A stretch of DNA of 64,000 nt from an uncultured Spirochaetales bacterium. GTDB taxonomy: Bacteria; Spirochaetota; Spirochaetia; Sphaerochaetales; Sphaerochaetaceae. Below are positions 10,569-20,067 of the stretch, piece after piece. The first letter of the stretch is position 1. The number at the start of each line of letters is the position of its first letter. Location of the stretch: contig CASFJV010000046.1 of assembly GCA_949295125.1 (NCBI GenBank), forward strand, positions 62,001 to 126,000, given 5' to 3'. A program made the position numbers and the translations under genes. The notes beneath the pieces were generated by a model. It was given only the letters and a program-made list of their open reading frames with translations. It made no database searches and was not told where the DNA came from.

Positions 10569-12393
10569 AGAGTATTTGATGGGAAAGAAGTATCCGGGAA
10601 GATTCCTTCTTGCCGGACTTAGTTCAGAAGGCGAGGAAGTTCTTGCATATGCAATAATGGGAAGAAGTGAGAACAGCCGCAACCGCATCTTCGTAAAGGA
10701 AGATGGGATGCTGAAGACAAAAGCATATGATGAGTCACTCCTGGAAGACCCGAGCCTCATAATCTACAATGCAATGAGGGAAAATGAGAGCTTTACAGTC
10801 CTGACAAACGGGGACCAGACAGATACGGTTTTCGAAGCCATATCCAGCGGGAAAACACTTGAGGATGCACTTATAGAAAGGACATATGAGCCGGATGAGC
10901 CAAACTGCACTCCAAGAATTTCAGTACTCTTTGACAGGAAAGACTCTTCATACAGCCTCTCCATAATAAGGAAAGCGGAGAATTCAGATGCTCCTGAAAG
11001 GATAATCTACAGCTATAAGGGAGAGAGAGGCATGTGCCATGTGATCCATACATATATGGATGATGGGAATCCCCTTCCCCCATTCAACATAGATCCTCCC
11101 AAGTTCATCATTCCAGACAACATAACGCTTTTGAAGAATGCGATCTGGGAGAGCCTGGATGGCGATAACAGGATAAGCCTTTATGTGAGAGTCGGGGATA
11201 AGGAGGAGATCGTCAATAAGAATGAGAATTTCCTCAGGCTCAAGTATGGATGCAATCCAAACCAGGCAGAAAGCTCAATAAGCACGGACTTTCCTCTTCC
11301 TGTAAAGGCACTGAATGGAAAGCCTGGCTATATAAACCTGCTTGATGCCTTAAATGGCTACCAGCTTGTAAAGGAGCTGAAAGAAGCTACAGGGCTTTCT
11401 GCCGCCGCTTCATTCAAGCATGTCTCCCCTGCCGGGGCTGCTGTCTACAGCCCGCTCAGCAGCAAGGAGAAGAAGATGTACTTCGTAAATGATTCTGATG
11501 AGCTAAGCGAGCTTGCTGTTGCCTACATAAGGGCAAGGGGGGCTGACAGGATGAGTTCATTCGGGGATTTCATCGCGCTCTCAGATACCTGCGATAAGGC
11601 AACTGCAAAAGTGATTTCCAGGGAAGTCTCAGATGGTGTGATTGCCCCGGGCTATACAGAGGAGGCACTTTCAATACTCAAGAAGAAAAGGAAGGGATCC
11701 TACTGCGTCCTATCCATTGATCCGGACTATGTCCCAGCTAAGAAGGAGATCAAGACTGTATATGGAATCACATTCACACAGAATCATAATGACTATGTTC
11801 CAAGCAGTAAGGATTTTGAGAATATCGTGACAAGGAACAGGGAAATCACAGAAGAGGCAAAGAGGGATCTAACGGTTGCCCTCATTGCCCTGAAATACAC
11901 TCAGTCAAACTCCGTATGCTATGCAAAAAACGGCCAGACAATAGGAGTTGGAGCCGGGCAGCAGTCCAGGATCCACTGCACAAGGCTTGCTGGTGGAAAG
12001 GCCGACCTATGGAACCTGAGGCAGTCAGATAACGTACTTAATCTTCCATTCAAGGAGGGGCTTTCCAGGAATGAGAAAGACAATGTGATTGAGCAGTATC
12101 TCTCTGATGATCCTGAAATAGATATCTTTTCAAACTGGCAGGACTACTTCACTTCCTGCCCATCTCCATTTTCAAGGGAAGAGAAGAAGGAATACCTTAA
12201 GCTAATAAGCGGCGTTGCACTTGCAAGCGATGCATTCTTTCCATTCAGGGATAATATCGACAGGGCTGCAAGAAGCGGAGTCAGCTATATATCAGAGCCT
12301 GGCGGATCTGTCAGGGATGATCTTGTGATAGAGGCAGCTGATGAGCATGGCATGACCATGTTCTTCACAAATGTAAGGCTGTTCCACCATTAA
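10558..12393 (+). CDS. Fused IMP cyclohydrolase (PurO type) and AICAR transformylase (PurH N-terminal-lacking, PurV type)
   Basis: One 611-residue protein covers the last two steps to IMP. Residues 1-220 look like the archaeal-type IMP cyclohydrolase PurO, with KKYPGR at 11-15 and GRSENSRNR at 35-43. From about residue 228 an AICAR transformylase domain begins, LKYGCNPNQ, followed by LNGKPGYINLLDALNGYQLV and FKHVSPAGAAV (286-296), the latter with the catalytic Lys-His pair. The usual bacterial PurH has the same two activities but with an unrelated MGS-like cyclohydrolase domain, which is absent. The ATG at 10558 overlaps purN; GAGGA lies upstream. The domain assignment rests on motif recognition, not a search. 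Confidence 0.82.
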   Translation: MTIREYLMGKKYPGRFLLAGLSSEGEEVLAYAIMGRSENSRNRIFVKEDGMLKTKAYDESLLEDPSLIIYNAMRENESFTVLTNGDQTDTVFEAISSGKTLEDALIERTYEPDEPNCTPRISVLFDRKDSSYSLSIIRKAENSDAPERIIYSYKGERGMCHVIHTYMDDGNPLPPFNIDPPKFIIPDNITLLKNAIWESLDGDNRISLYVRVGDKEEIVNKNENFLRLKYGCNPNQAESSISTDFPLPVKALNGKPGYINLLDALNGYQLVKELKEATGLSAAASFKHVSPAGAAVYSPLSSKEKKMYFVNDSDELSELAVAYIRARGADRMSSFGDFIALSDTCDKATAKVISREVSDGVIAPGYTEEALSILKKKRKGSYCVLSIDPDYVPAKKEIKTVYGITFTQNHNDYVPSSKDFENIVTRNREITEEAKRDLTVALIALKYTQSNSVCYAKNGQTIGVGAGQQSRIHCTRLAGGKADLWNLRQSDNVLNLPFKEGLSRNEKDNVIEQYLSDDPEIDIFSNWQDYFTSCPSPFSREEKKEYLKLISGVALASDAFFPFRDNIDRAARSGVSYISEPGGSVRDDLVIEAADEHGMTMFFTNVRLFHH

Positions 12394-12404
12394 AGGAGAT
12401 GAAG

Positions 12405-13673
12405 ATGAATGTACTTGTACTGGGATCTGGAGGAAGGGAGGATGCAATATGCAGAAAGCTTGCTTCATCCCCTCTTCTTGATAAGCTTTATGCCCTTCCT
12501 GGAAACGGAGGGACAGATAAGGTTGCAATCCCCATAAGCGGATCTGTCATGGATAAGGAAAGGGTTCTCAGGGCATGCCATGACTTCCTGATAGACTACG
12601 TGGTCGTTACCCCTGATGATCCTCTTGCAATCGGCATGGTGGATTTCCTGAGCAGGAATGGGATCAAGTCATTCGGACCGGGAAAGGCAGCAGCAAGGAT
12701 TGAATCAAGCAAGGCCTTTGCAAAGGATTTGATGAAGAAATACTCAATCCCGACTGCAGGCTATAAAGTGTTCATAGATGCAGATAAAGCCATTGACTAT
12801 GTCAGGGGTGCAAGCTTTCCAGCCGTAATAAAGGCTGACGGGCTTGCCCTTGGAAAAGGAGTAACGATTGCAGGAAACTTCAATGAGGCTGAAAAGGCCA
12901 TAAGGGATTCAATGCTTGAGCATAAGTTCGGTCTTTCGGGAGAGAAGATAGTGATAGAAGAATTCCTTGAAGGCCCAGAAATATCCGTACTTGCATTTAC
13001 AGATGGGAAAGTGATCAGGCCAATGGTATCAAGCATGGACCATAAGAGGGCATTTGATGGCGATAGAGGTCCAAATACGGGTGGAATGGGAACAGTTGCC
13101 CCCAATCCGTACTATGATGAAGAGACAGAAAAAGAGGCAATGGAAAAGATCCTTATTCCAACCATAAGGGCAATGGCAAAAGAAGGATGTCCGTTCAAGG
13201 GCTGCCTGTACTTCGGACTGATGAAGACAGAAAATGGGCTGAAGGTCATTGAATACAACTCACGCTTTGGAGATCCGGAGACACAGGTTGTCCTTCCGCT
13301 TCTTGAGAGTGATCTTCTTGAGATAATGCTTGCAACCACTGATGGAAGCCTGGAAAGTGTGGATATAAGGTGGAAGAAGGGTTCTGCCTGCTGCATCACT
13401 ATCGCGTCCTCCGGCTACCCCGGCCCATATGAGAAAGGGAAGCAGATAAGCATTGATGATGGCTTTGATGCAACCCTTTACATTGCAGGAGCAAAAGAGG
13501 AGGACGGAATTCTGAAGACAAGCGGCGGAAGGGTTCTCAACGTTGTCTCTACCGCACCACTTTTAAGGGATGCGGTGGAAAATGCATACCGCAATGCGGA
13601 AAAAATACATTTTGATGGAGCATTCTTCAGGAAGGATATCGGAAGAAAGGCTCTGGAGGTTCTCAATGGTTAG
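12405..13673 (+). CDS. purD: Phosphoribosylamine-glycine ligase (GAR synthetase)
   Basis: Joins glycine to phosphoribosylamine with ATP. The 422-residue ATP-grasp protein opens MNVLVLGSGGREDAICRKL and has LPGNGGTD, KADGLALGKGV and NSRFGDPETQVVLPLL in the usual order. I chose the second ATG (12405), which sits 6 bases after AAAGGAG; the first ATG at 12399 abuts the ribosome site. It overlaps purL by eight bases. Confidence 0.95.
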   Translation: MNVLVLGSGGREDAICRKLASSPLLDKLYALPGNGGTDKVAIPISGSVMDKERVLRACHDFLIDYVVVTPDDPLAIGMVDFLSRNGIKSFGPGKAAARIESSKAFAKDLMKKYSIPTAGYKVFIDADKAIDYVRGASFPAVIKADGLALGKGVTIAGNFNEAEKAIRDSMLEHKFGLSGEKIVIEEFLEGPEISVLAFTDGKVIRPMVSSMDHKRAFDGDRGPNTGGMGTVAPNPYYDEETEKEAMEKILIPTIRAMAKEGCPFKGCLYFGLMKTENGLKVIEYNSRFGDPETQVVLPLLESDLLEIMLATTDGSLESVDIRWKKGSACCITIASSGYPGPYEKGKQISIDDGFDATLYIAGAKEEDGILKTSGGRVLNVVSTAPLLRDAVENAYRNAEKIHFDGAFFRKDIGRKALEVLNG

Positions 13674-16600
13674 AAAACTCTTTGTGGAAAAGAAAAATGG
13701 AGTTACCAGGGAAGCGGAAAACCTGATGAATGACATCAGGGAAAGCCTCAAGATAGATCTTGACTGCCTGAGGGTGCTTAACCGCTATGATGTCGAGAAT
13801 ATAAGTGATGAGCTGTTTGAAAGATCCGTTACGGAGGTTTTCTCTGAGCCTCCTGTAGACAATGTCTATTTTGAGCTTCCAGAATCGGAAACGGCATTCC
13901 AGGTAAGCTATCTTCCCGGGCAGTTCGACCAGAGGGCAAGAAGCGCAGAGGAGTGCATCTCATTCATAGACCAGTCAAGCAGGGCAAAAGTGAAGTCCAG
14001 CAAGGTCTATCTTATGAGCCAAGTAAAAGAAGAGGACCTTGAGAGAATTGAAAGCTTCCTCATAAACCCTGTTGAATCTTTCCTCGACAGCCTTGATGAT
14101 GTGGAGAGCCTGAGCGATGAGTATGAAGAAAGTGATGATGTTGCCATCCTCCATGGCTTCAGGGACAAAAGCGATGATGAGCTAAGAAAGGAGCTTGAAA
14201 ACCTTTCTCTTGCAATGGATGAGGATGACCTGAGGCTTGTAAGGGATTATTTCAAGACAGCAGGAAGGGATCCAAGCATCAGCGAGATAAGGGTGCTTGA
14301 CACTTACTGGTCTGATCACTGCAGGCATACCACATTCCTGACAGAGCTGAAGGATATTGAATTTGAATCAGATGAAGTGAAAGAAAGCTACGCCCGGTAT
14401 CTTGAGCTGAGGAAAGAGGCAGGAGATGAAAAGGATATCTCACTTATGGATATTGCCACAATCGGGGCTAAAGTGCTGAAAAAGAGGAATCTCCTTACAG
14501 AGCTTGATGAATCTGAAGAGATAAACGCATGCTCAATAAACATAAACGCAAGAATTGACGGGAAAGATGTGCCATACCTTTTGATGTTCAAGAACGAGAC
14601 GCACAACCACCCTACCGAAATTGAGCCGTTCGGAGGTGCTGCCACATGCATCGGCGGGGCAATCAGGGATCCCCTTTCAGGAAGGAGCTATGTATACCAG
14701 GCTGCAAGGATCACCGGAAGCGGAAACATACTCAAGCCTTTTGAAAAGACAAGGGAAGGGAAGCTCAGCCAGAAAAAGATCGGGACTGTCTCTGCCCAGG
14801 GCTACTCAAGCTATGGAAACCAGATCGGGCTTGCAACAGGCATTGTGGATGAAATCTACCACCCTGGATACGAAGCAAAGCACATGGAGCTTGGTGCTGT
14901 TGTGGCTGCAGTGAAAAAGGAAAACGTCGTAAGGCTTGAACCGGAAGAAGGAGACATTGTCATCCTTCTTGGCGGAAGGACAGGACGGGATGGAATCGGA
15001 GGCGCAACAGGAAGCAGCAAGAGCCATGGAATAAAGAGCGTTGAGAAATGCTCAAGTGAAGTGCAGAAAGGAAACGCACCTGAAGAGAGGAAGATACAGC
15101 GACTCTTTTTGAACAGCGAGGCATCAAGACTCATAAAGAGATGCAATGACTTTGGAGCTGGAGGGGTATCAGTTGCAATCGGAGAGCTTGCCAGGGGCCT
15201 TGAAATAGACCTGGATAAGGTCACAAAGAAATACCAGGGGCTTGATGGCACTGAACTTGCAATCTCTGAAAGCCAGGAGAGGATGGCAGCTGTAGTAAGG
15301 GCTGAGGATGCCGATAGGTTCATCAGATTGGCAGCAGAAGAGAACATAGAAGCTACTGCCGTTGCCTGCGTTACAGGAGATGAAAGGCTTGTAATGAAAT
15401 GGAGAGGAAAGAGCATTGTAGATATTGAGAGGTCATTCCTGGACAGAAACGGAGCAAAAAAAGAGACCAAAGTGCTCGTAGAAATGGAAAAGGAAATTCC
15501 TTCAGCTTCCCCTGCTCCTTTGAAGGAAAGGCTTAAAAGCCTGAAGCACTGCTCAAGAGAGGGGCTCTCTGAACGCTTTGATTCCACAATTGGAGCATCA
15601 AGCCTTTTAATGCCATTTGGAGGAAAATACCAGAAAACTCCAGCCCTTTCCATGGCTGCCCTCATCCCTTCTGATAATCAGGATGTGGATACTGCAAGCG
15701 TCTTTTCATATGCCTATGATCCGTATCTGAGCAATCTAAGCCCCTATCTTGGCGCAAAGACTGCGGTTTTTGAATCCATAGCAAAACTCATTGCATCAGG
15801 TGCAAGAAGGAAAGGGACATACCTTAGCCTGCAGGAATACTTTGGAAAGCCTGGGAAAAGCAGGGAGAAATGGGGACGGCCACTTGCCAGCCTGCTTGGC
15901 GCACTTGATGCCCAGATTGAAAGTGAGTGTGCGGCAATCGGCGGAAAGGACAGCATGAGCGGAACGTTTGAGGATATTGACGTACCGAATACACTTGTTT
16001 CTTTCGCAGTCAGCACAATCGACAAGAAAGACCTGAAAACCCCTGAGCTGAAAGAAAGCGGAAGCCATATCTACCTCATAGAAAGGAAGGATGGAGAGGA
16101 TATAAAAGAATACTTCAGCCGGGCTGAGGATATCATATCGAAAGAGTGCGTAATCTCCTCTTCAACAGTTCCGTATGGAGATATTGATGTGGCTCTTGCA
16201 AAGCTTGCTTTCGGCAATATGGTTGGCCTATCACTTTACAGCGGGCATAAGGAATTTACAGACAGCTATTCCATGATTGCTGAGTCCAGGGAAAAGCTCG
16301 ATAACGCAATCCTCCTTGGCTATACAGTCAAGGCCCCATATTTCGGGAAATACAGCCTTATGGAACTCCTTGAATCATATGAGAGCACGCTTGAAGGCAT
16401 TTATCCGATGAAGGATGGAAATAGAGCAAAGGCAGTCAAGACCCTCAGCTATGAAAGCATCAGGGAAAAGAGGTTCTCAATTACAAAGGCTTCCATGCCG
16501 AAGGTGCTTATTCCGGCATTCCCGGGAACCAACTGTGAGATAGACACGGCAAAGGCATTCAGGAAAGCCGGTGCAGAGGCTGAAGTCTTTGTAGTGAACA

Positions 16601-17292
16601 ATATGGATGAAGAACGCCTCAAAGAAAGCATTGCAGGCTTTGCTGAAAGGCTTAAGGAGGCAAACATCCTCTTCATTCCCGGTGGCTTTTCCGGAGCAGA
16701 TGAGCCTGACGGGTCTGGAAAATTTATCACAGCATTCCTGAAAAACGGGGCAGTAAGGGAGGAAATCGAGAATCTGCTTGGAAAAAGGGATGGACTTGCT
16801 GGCGGAATCTGCAACGGCTTCCAGGCCCTTATAAAGCTTGGGCTTATCACAAGCGGGAAATTTGAGAAGCTGAGTCAGGATAGCCCTACCCTCACCTATA
16901 ACACCATAGGCAGGCACCAGAGCAGGATCATAAGATCAAGGATTGTCACCGCCACATCCCCATGGCTCATGCACTACAGTGTTGGTGATATAGAGAGCAT
17001 TCCCGTAAGCCACGGGGAAGGAAGGCTCCTCTTATCTGAAAAGCAGGCTGAAGATCTCTTTAGGAACGGGCAGGTTGCATCTCAGTATGTTGACCTTGAT
17101 GGCTATGCCACTATGGATATAGAGTACAACGTAAACGGATCTGTATATGCCATCGAAGGCCTTACAAGCCCGGATGGGAAAGTCTTTGGAAGAATGGGCC
17201 ATATAGAGAGGGCAAAACCTGATCTCTACAGGAATGCCGTATCATACGACGGCATACGGTTCTTCCAGGGCGCTGTCGACTATTTCAAATGA
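13666..17292 (+). CDS. purL: Phosphoribosylformylglycinamidine synthase, long form with fused glutaminase
   Basis: Converts FGAR to FGAM with glutamine and ATP. At 1208 residues it is the long, single-chain type: an N-terminal PurS-like part, two AIRS-like halves (with HNHPTEIEPFGGAATCIGG near residue 315) and a C-terminal class I glutaminase. The glutaminase begins FPGTNCEIDTAKAF near residue 950 and has the nucleophile in GGICNGFQALI near 1048 and HGEGRLL further on. The start ATG overlaps the purD stop; the long open frame upstream is only the purD shadow. It is the last gene of the operon and is followed by a terminator. Confidence 0.95.
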   Translation: MVRKLFVEKKNGVTREAENLMNDIRESLKIDLDCLRVLNRYDVENISDELFERSVTEVFSEPPVDNVYFELPESETAFQVSYLPGQFDQRARSAEECISFIDQSSRAKVKSSKVYLMSQVKEEDLERIESFLINPVESFLDSLDDVESLSDEYEESDDVAILHGFRDKSDDELRKELENLSLAMDEDDLRLVRDYFKTAGRDPSISEIRVLDTYWSDHCRHTTFLTELKDIEFESDEVKESYARYLELRKEAGDEKDISLMDIATIGAKVLKKRNLLTELDESEEINACSININARIDGKDVPYLLMFKNETHNHPTEIEPFGGAATCIGGAIRDPLSGRSYVYQAARITGSGNILKPFEKTREGKLSQKKIGTVSAQGYSSYGNQIGLATGIVDEIYHPGYEAKHMELGAVVAAVKKENVVRLEPEEGDIVILLGGRTGRDGIGGATGSSKSHGIKSVEKCSSEVQKGNAPEERKIQRLFLNSEASRLIKRCNDFGAGGVSVAIGELARGLEIDLDKVTKKYQGLDGTELAISESQERMAAVVRAEDADRFIRLAAEENIEATAVACVTGDERLVMKWRGKSIVDIERSFLDRNGAKKETKVLVEMEKEIPSASPAPLKERLKSLKHCSREGLSERFDSTIGASSLLMPFGGKYQKTPALSMAALIPSDNQDVDTASVFSYAYDPYLSNLSPYLGAKTAVFESIAKLIASGARRKGTYLSLQEYFGKPGKSREKWGRPLASLLGALDAQIESECAAIGGKDSMSGTFEDIDVPNTLVSFAVSTIDKKDLKTPELKESGSHIYLIERKDGEDIKEYFSRAEDIISKECVISSSTVPYGDIDVALAKLAFGNMVGLSLYSGHKEFTDSYSMIAESREKLDNAILLGYTVKAPYFGKYSLMELLESYESTLEGIYPMKDGNRAKAVKTLSYESIREKRFSITKASMPKVLIPAFPGTNCEIDTAKAFRKAGAEAEVFVVNNMDEERLKESIAGFAERLKEANILFIPGGFSGADEPDGSGKFITAFLKNGAVREEIENLLGKRDGLAGGICNGFQALIKLGLITSGKFEKLSQDSPTLTYNTIGRHQSRIIRSRIVTATSPWLMHYSVGDIESIPVSHGEGRLLLSEKQAEDLFRNGQVASQYVDLDGYATMDIEYNVNGSVYAIEGLTSPDGKVFGRMGHIERAKPDLYRNAVSYDGIRFFQGAVDYFK

Positions 17293-17294
17293 CA

Positions 17295-17322
17295 TAAAGG
17301 GTGGCATCAGCTGCCCTTTTTT
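17295..17322 (+). terminator. Intrinsic terminator after purL
   Basis: AAAGGG pairs with CCCTTT, extended inward by G-U and G-C pairs around the loop ATCA, and runs into TTTTTT. It begins a few bases after the purL stop. Confidence 0.8.
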
Positions 17323-17546
17323 AAATGATCACCTTCAGTCTCCCCTATTCATTTTGCCCTTCTCCTCCATATTCCGTAAACATGGATTTCACACGGTATT
17401 AACTGGAGGCCGGTAATTAATTAATCTTTTATCGATAAGAAAATATTTTATGTGAAAATTGGTAAATTAATTCATTTCCATCTTTTCATTCCACTTCTTG
17501 AGTGGTAAATTATCTCTTGGAAAAACGCAAAGGAGATAAAAGAAAA

Positions 17547-18767
17547 ATGGTTCATGTTATTGAAGAGGCAAACCGCTGCCTGCAGTGCAAGAAACCGCTG
17601 TGCAGGACAGGATGCCCTATTTCCACAAACATCCCGGAAATGATCAGGCTTTTCAAGGAAGGAAAGGTAAAGGATGCCGGATCAATGCTTTTTGAGAACA
17701 ACCCGCTTTCTGTCGTCTGTTCCCTTGTCTGTGATCACAAGAAGCAGTGTGAAGGGCACTGCGTGCTTGCAAGAAGAGGTCAGGGAATACACATATCGAG
17801 CATTGAGAACTACATTTCAAATTCAGTGCTTGACAACATTGAGATTGAAACAGCACCAAGGAATGGAAAGATGGTGGCTGTAATCGGTGCCGGACCGGCA
17901 GGAATCACAATTGCAATTGAAATGACAAAGAAGGGCTATGATGTGACCATATTCGATTCAAGGGACAAGATCGGAGGAGTCCTCCAGTATGGCATTCCAG
18001 ATTTCAGGCTGCCAAAAACAATCCTTGACCGCTACAAGAAAAAGCTGCTTTCTCTTGGAATAAAGATCAGGCCCAATACAACAATTGGAGGAGCTCTTGT
18101 CATTGATGACCTCTTCAGGGATGGCTACAAGGCAATCTTCATCGGAACAGGAGTATGGAGGCCTAAGAAGCTCGGAGTCCCTGGTGAAAGCCTTGGAAAT
18201 GTGCATTTTGCAATAGACTTCCTGGTAAACCCTTCTGCATATGACCTTGGAGAGGATATTGCGATCATCGGAGCAGGAAACACAGCCATGGATGTGGCAA
18301 GGACAATCCTCAGGAGCGGAAAAAGGAATGTCACAATCTATGCAAGGCGCAACAGGATCGATGCATCCGAGGAAGAAAAGGATTACGCTGCCCTTGATGG
18401 AGCTAATTTCGAATACTGCATGAAAGTTGACCATATCACACCGGATGGACCTGTATTCAGGAAGAACATCGTAAATGAGGATGGAGAGATCATAGGAGAG
18501 AGCGATGAGCTGTATCCAGTGCATGCAGACAATACTTTCATAGCAATCTCCCAGGGACCGAAATCAAAGCTTGTGGATACTACAGAAGGCCTCAAGCCAT
18601 CTAAGAACGGACTTCTCCTGACAAATGAAAAGGGAGAGACGACACACCCCGGCATTTTCGCAGCAGGAGATGTGGTTCTTGGAGCCAAAACGGTAGTTGA
18701 GGCTGTAAGCTATGCAAAGATCGTAGCAAACAACATGGATGAATATATAAAAGGCCTTAAAGACTGA
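17547..18767 (+). CDS. GltD-like NAD(P)H-dependent flavoprotein (glutamate synthase small-subunit family)
   Basis: A 406-residue member of the family that includes glutamate synthase small subunit, NfnB/SudA and the N-terminal half of dihydropyrimidine dehydrogenase. Two cysteine clusters for 4Fe-4S centres lie at C11-C14-C19-C23 and C58-C62-C68-C72. The FAD motif GAGPAG is at 114-119 and the NADP Rossmann motif GAGNTAMD at 242-249. The start ATG follows AAAGGAG. It passes electrons from NADPH to a partner, but no gltB or nfnA-like partner is adjacent, so its true partner is unknown. It stands alone between two terminators. Confidence 0.85.
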   Translation: MVHVIEEANRCLQCKKPLCRTGCPISTNIPEMIRLFKEGKVKDAGSMLFENNPLSVVCSLVCDHKKQCEGHCVLARRGQGIHISSIENYISNSVLDNIEIETAPRNGKMVAVIGAGPAGITIAIEMTKKGYDVTIFDSRDKIGGVLQYGIPDFRLPKTILDRYKKKLLSLGIKIRPNTTIGGALVIDDLFRDGYKAIFIGTGVWRPKKLGVPGESLGNVHFAIDFLVNPSAYDLGEDIAIIGAGNTAMDVARTILRSGKRNVTIYARRNRIDASEEEKDYAALDGANFEYCMKVDHITPDGPVFRKNIVNEDGEIIGESDELYPVHADNTFIAISQGPKSKLVDTTEGLKPSKNGLLLTNEKGETTHPGIFAAGDVVLGAKTVVEAVSYAKIVANNMDEYIKGLKD

Positions 18768-18786
18768 GAAAAGGAAGTAAAACAAT

Positions 18787-18818
18787 AACGGGAACAGCAT
18801 CAAACTGTTCCCGTTTTC
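18787..18818. terminator. Bidirectional terminator between convergent genes
   Basis: AACGGGAACAG (18787-18797) pairs perfectly with CTGTTCCCGTT (18805-18815) across a 7-base loop, followed by T-rich sequence on the plus strand and moderately T-rich sequence on the minus strand. It separates the flavoprotein gene from the convergent cytidylate-kinase-like gene. Confidence 0.85.
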
Positions 18819-18820
18819 CA

Positions 18821-19402
18821 TCACTCACCCTTTGCAAATTCTGCAATGGATTTAACGACACTGTCTATTCCGAGATGTGTCGAATAGACGAGATCGTAAT
18901 TGTCACTTGTACCCCACTTCCTTCCAGTATAGTGGTTATAGTAATTGCCTCTCTGCTTATCGAGTTTCTTCAGGTATTTGGTATAGTCCTTTTCAATTTC
19001 GTGGTAAGTGTCGCGGACCCTTTCGATCCTCTCTTCAAGCGGTGCATGGATAAAGACATTCAGCACATCCTTCCTTTCCCTGAGGACATAGTCTGCGCAG
19101 CGCCCTACGATAACGCATGGACCCTTATCACTTAAATCCTTGATTACCTTTGACTGGGCAATATAGAGCTGGTCTTCAAGCGGAAGATTGCGGCTGTCGA
19201 TATACATGCCATAGAAGAAGGACTGTATCTTCCTCATGTCAGTATCTTTCACGTACTCTTCTGCAAAACCGCTTTCCTTTGCAATGAGCTGGATAAGCAG
19301 CTTGTCATATAATGGAATCCCAAGTTCCTTTGCAACCTTTTCAGCTACGGTCCTTCCTCCTGATCCATGCTGCCTTCCAATTGTTATGATAGGATATCTC
19401 AT
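18821..19402 (-). CDS. Cytidylate kinase-like family protein
   Basis: 193 residues of the cytidylate-kinase-like P-loop family. The N-terminus RYPIITIGRQHGSGG carries the glycine-rich phosphate loop, followed by LGIPLYDKLLIQLIA and the middle GPCVIVGRCADYVL segment typical of the family. The true substrate of these proteins is not established; the classical Cmk lid is only partly recognisable. ATG at 19402 is 7 bases after GGAGG; a TTG two codons earlier is less likely. Confidence 0.8.
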   Translation of the reverse strand: MRYPIITIGRQHGSGGRTVAEKVAKELGIPLYDKLLIQLIAKESGFAEEYVKDTDMRKIQSFFYGMYIDSRNLPLEDQLYIAQSKVIKDLSDKGPCVIVGRCADYVLRERKDVLNVFIHAPLEERIERVRDTYHEIEKDYTKYLKKLDKQRGNYYNHYTGRKWGTSDNYDLVYSTHLGIDSVVKSIAEFAKGE

Positions 19403-19426
19403 TTTCAAACCTCCTCTCCTGTTTTT

Positions 19427-19456
19427 ATTTTACCACCCCCGGTGCGCCTAACTCAA
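19427..19456 (-). promoter_or_regulatory. Promoter candidate of the cytidylate kinase-like gene
   Basis: On the minus strand TTGAGT (19456-19451), an 18-base spacer and TAAAAT (19432-19427, five of six) precede the gene, leaving a short leader with the GGAGG site. Confidence 0.5.
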
Positions 19457-19467
19457 CTTTTTTTGCA

Positions 19468-19968
19468 TCATAATTCGATAAACATTATATACCTTGAAAG
19501 GCCGTTATACATTTCCTTTTGCAGTGCAGGGGAAAATCCTGCCCTTTCAAGGTTATTCCTTGAGGCCCTGTTTTCCGGATGAACGGTTGCATAGAGATAC
19601 TTTATCCCCTCTTTCCTTGCATCCGCCATTGCCATTGCTGCAAGGCGCCCCATAAGCCCGTTTCCACGGTAGTCTTTACGGGTAACCGCGATCTTCAGCT
19701 GTCCAAGCTCACTCTCAGGGACATGGAGATCCTTTGCAGCAGGGTTATCAGGATGTGGAAAGGCAAGATATATGACTGCTGCAAGTGTCCCATCCCCTTT
19801 TACCCTGGCCTCATAGAGATATCCTTTCAGCTTCAAAAGGCCTGGACCGTCAGAGTCAGGATCAAAAGCGAAGAACTCTTTCCTTGCAAGCTCATCGTAT
19901 GATTTCCTTATAAGTACAATTACATCATCCGGCAGAGCCAGATCAAGACGTTCAAATTCAAATTCCAT
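19468..19968 (-). CDS. GNAT-family N-acetyltransferase
   Basis: 166 residues with the GNAT fold. The acetyl-CoA loop is RKDYRGNGLMGRLA, followed by AMADARKEGIKYLYATVHPENRAS and the terminal NNLERAGF motif. The substrate is unknown. No Shine-Dalgarno precedes the start; instead TAGAAT sits 7 bases upstream, suggesting a leaderless mRNA. It is divergent from the UvrD-type helicase gene. Confidence 0.82.
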   Translation of the reverse strand: MEFEFERLDLALPDDVIVLIRKSYDELARKEFFAFDPDSDGPGLLKLKGYLYEARVKGDGTLAAVIYLAFPHPDNPAAKDLHVPESELGQLKIAVTRKDYRGNGLMGRLAAMAMADARKEGIKYLYATVHPENRASRNNLERAGFSPALQKEMYNGLSRYIMFIEL

Positions 19969-19975
19969 GCCATGG

Positions 19976-19981
19976 ATTCTA
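19976..19981 (-). promoter_or_regulatory. -10 box 7 bases before the GNAT start
   Basis: TAGAAT (five of six to TATAAT) on the minus strand ends 7 bases before the ATG. No ribosome site lies between; transcription would begin at or next to the start codon. Confidence 0.5.
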
Positions 19982-20054
19982 AAACTATGGAAAACTTTTT
20001 GAAACAGGGAAATTGAGCAAAGTGGAGAATATGCACATCTTCCAGATTATATGC

Positions 20055-20060
20055 TATTTT
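20055..20060 (+). promoter_or_regulatory. Extended -10 box 7 bases before the helicase start
   Basis: TGC-TATTTT (20052-20060) is an extended -10 element; the ATG at 20068 follows after 7 bases. TGCACA (20032-20037) lies 17 bases upstream as a weak -35. Confidence 0.5.
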
Positions 20061-20067
20061 TATTTCT

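Noticed and set aside
14856-15665. A 269-residue open frame antisense to purL
   Set aside because: Ser/Phe-rich translation typical of the complement of a Lys/Glu/Gly-rich gene; no motif and no promoter.
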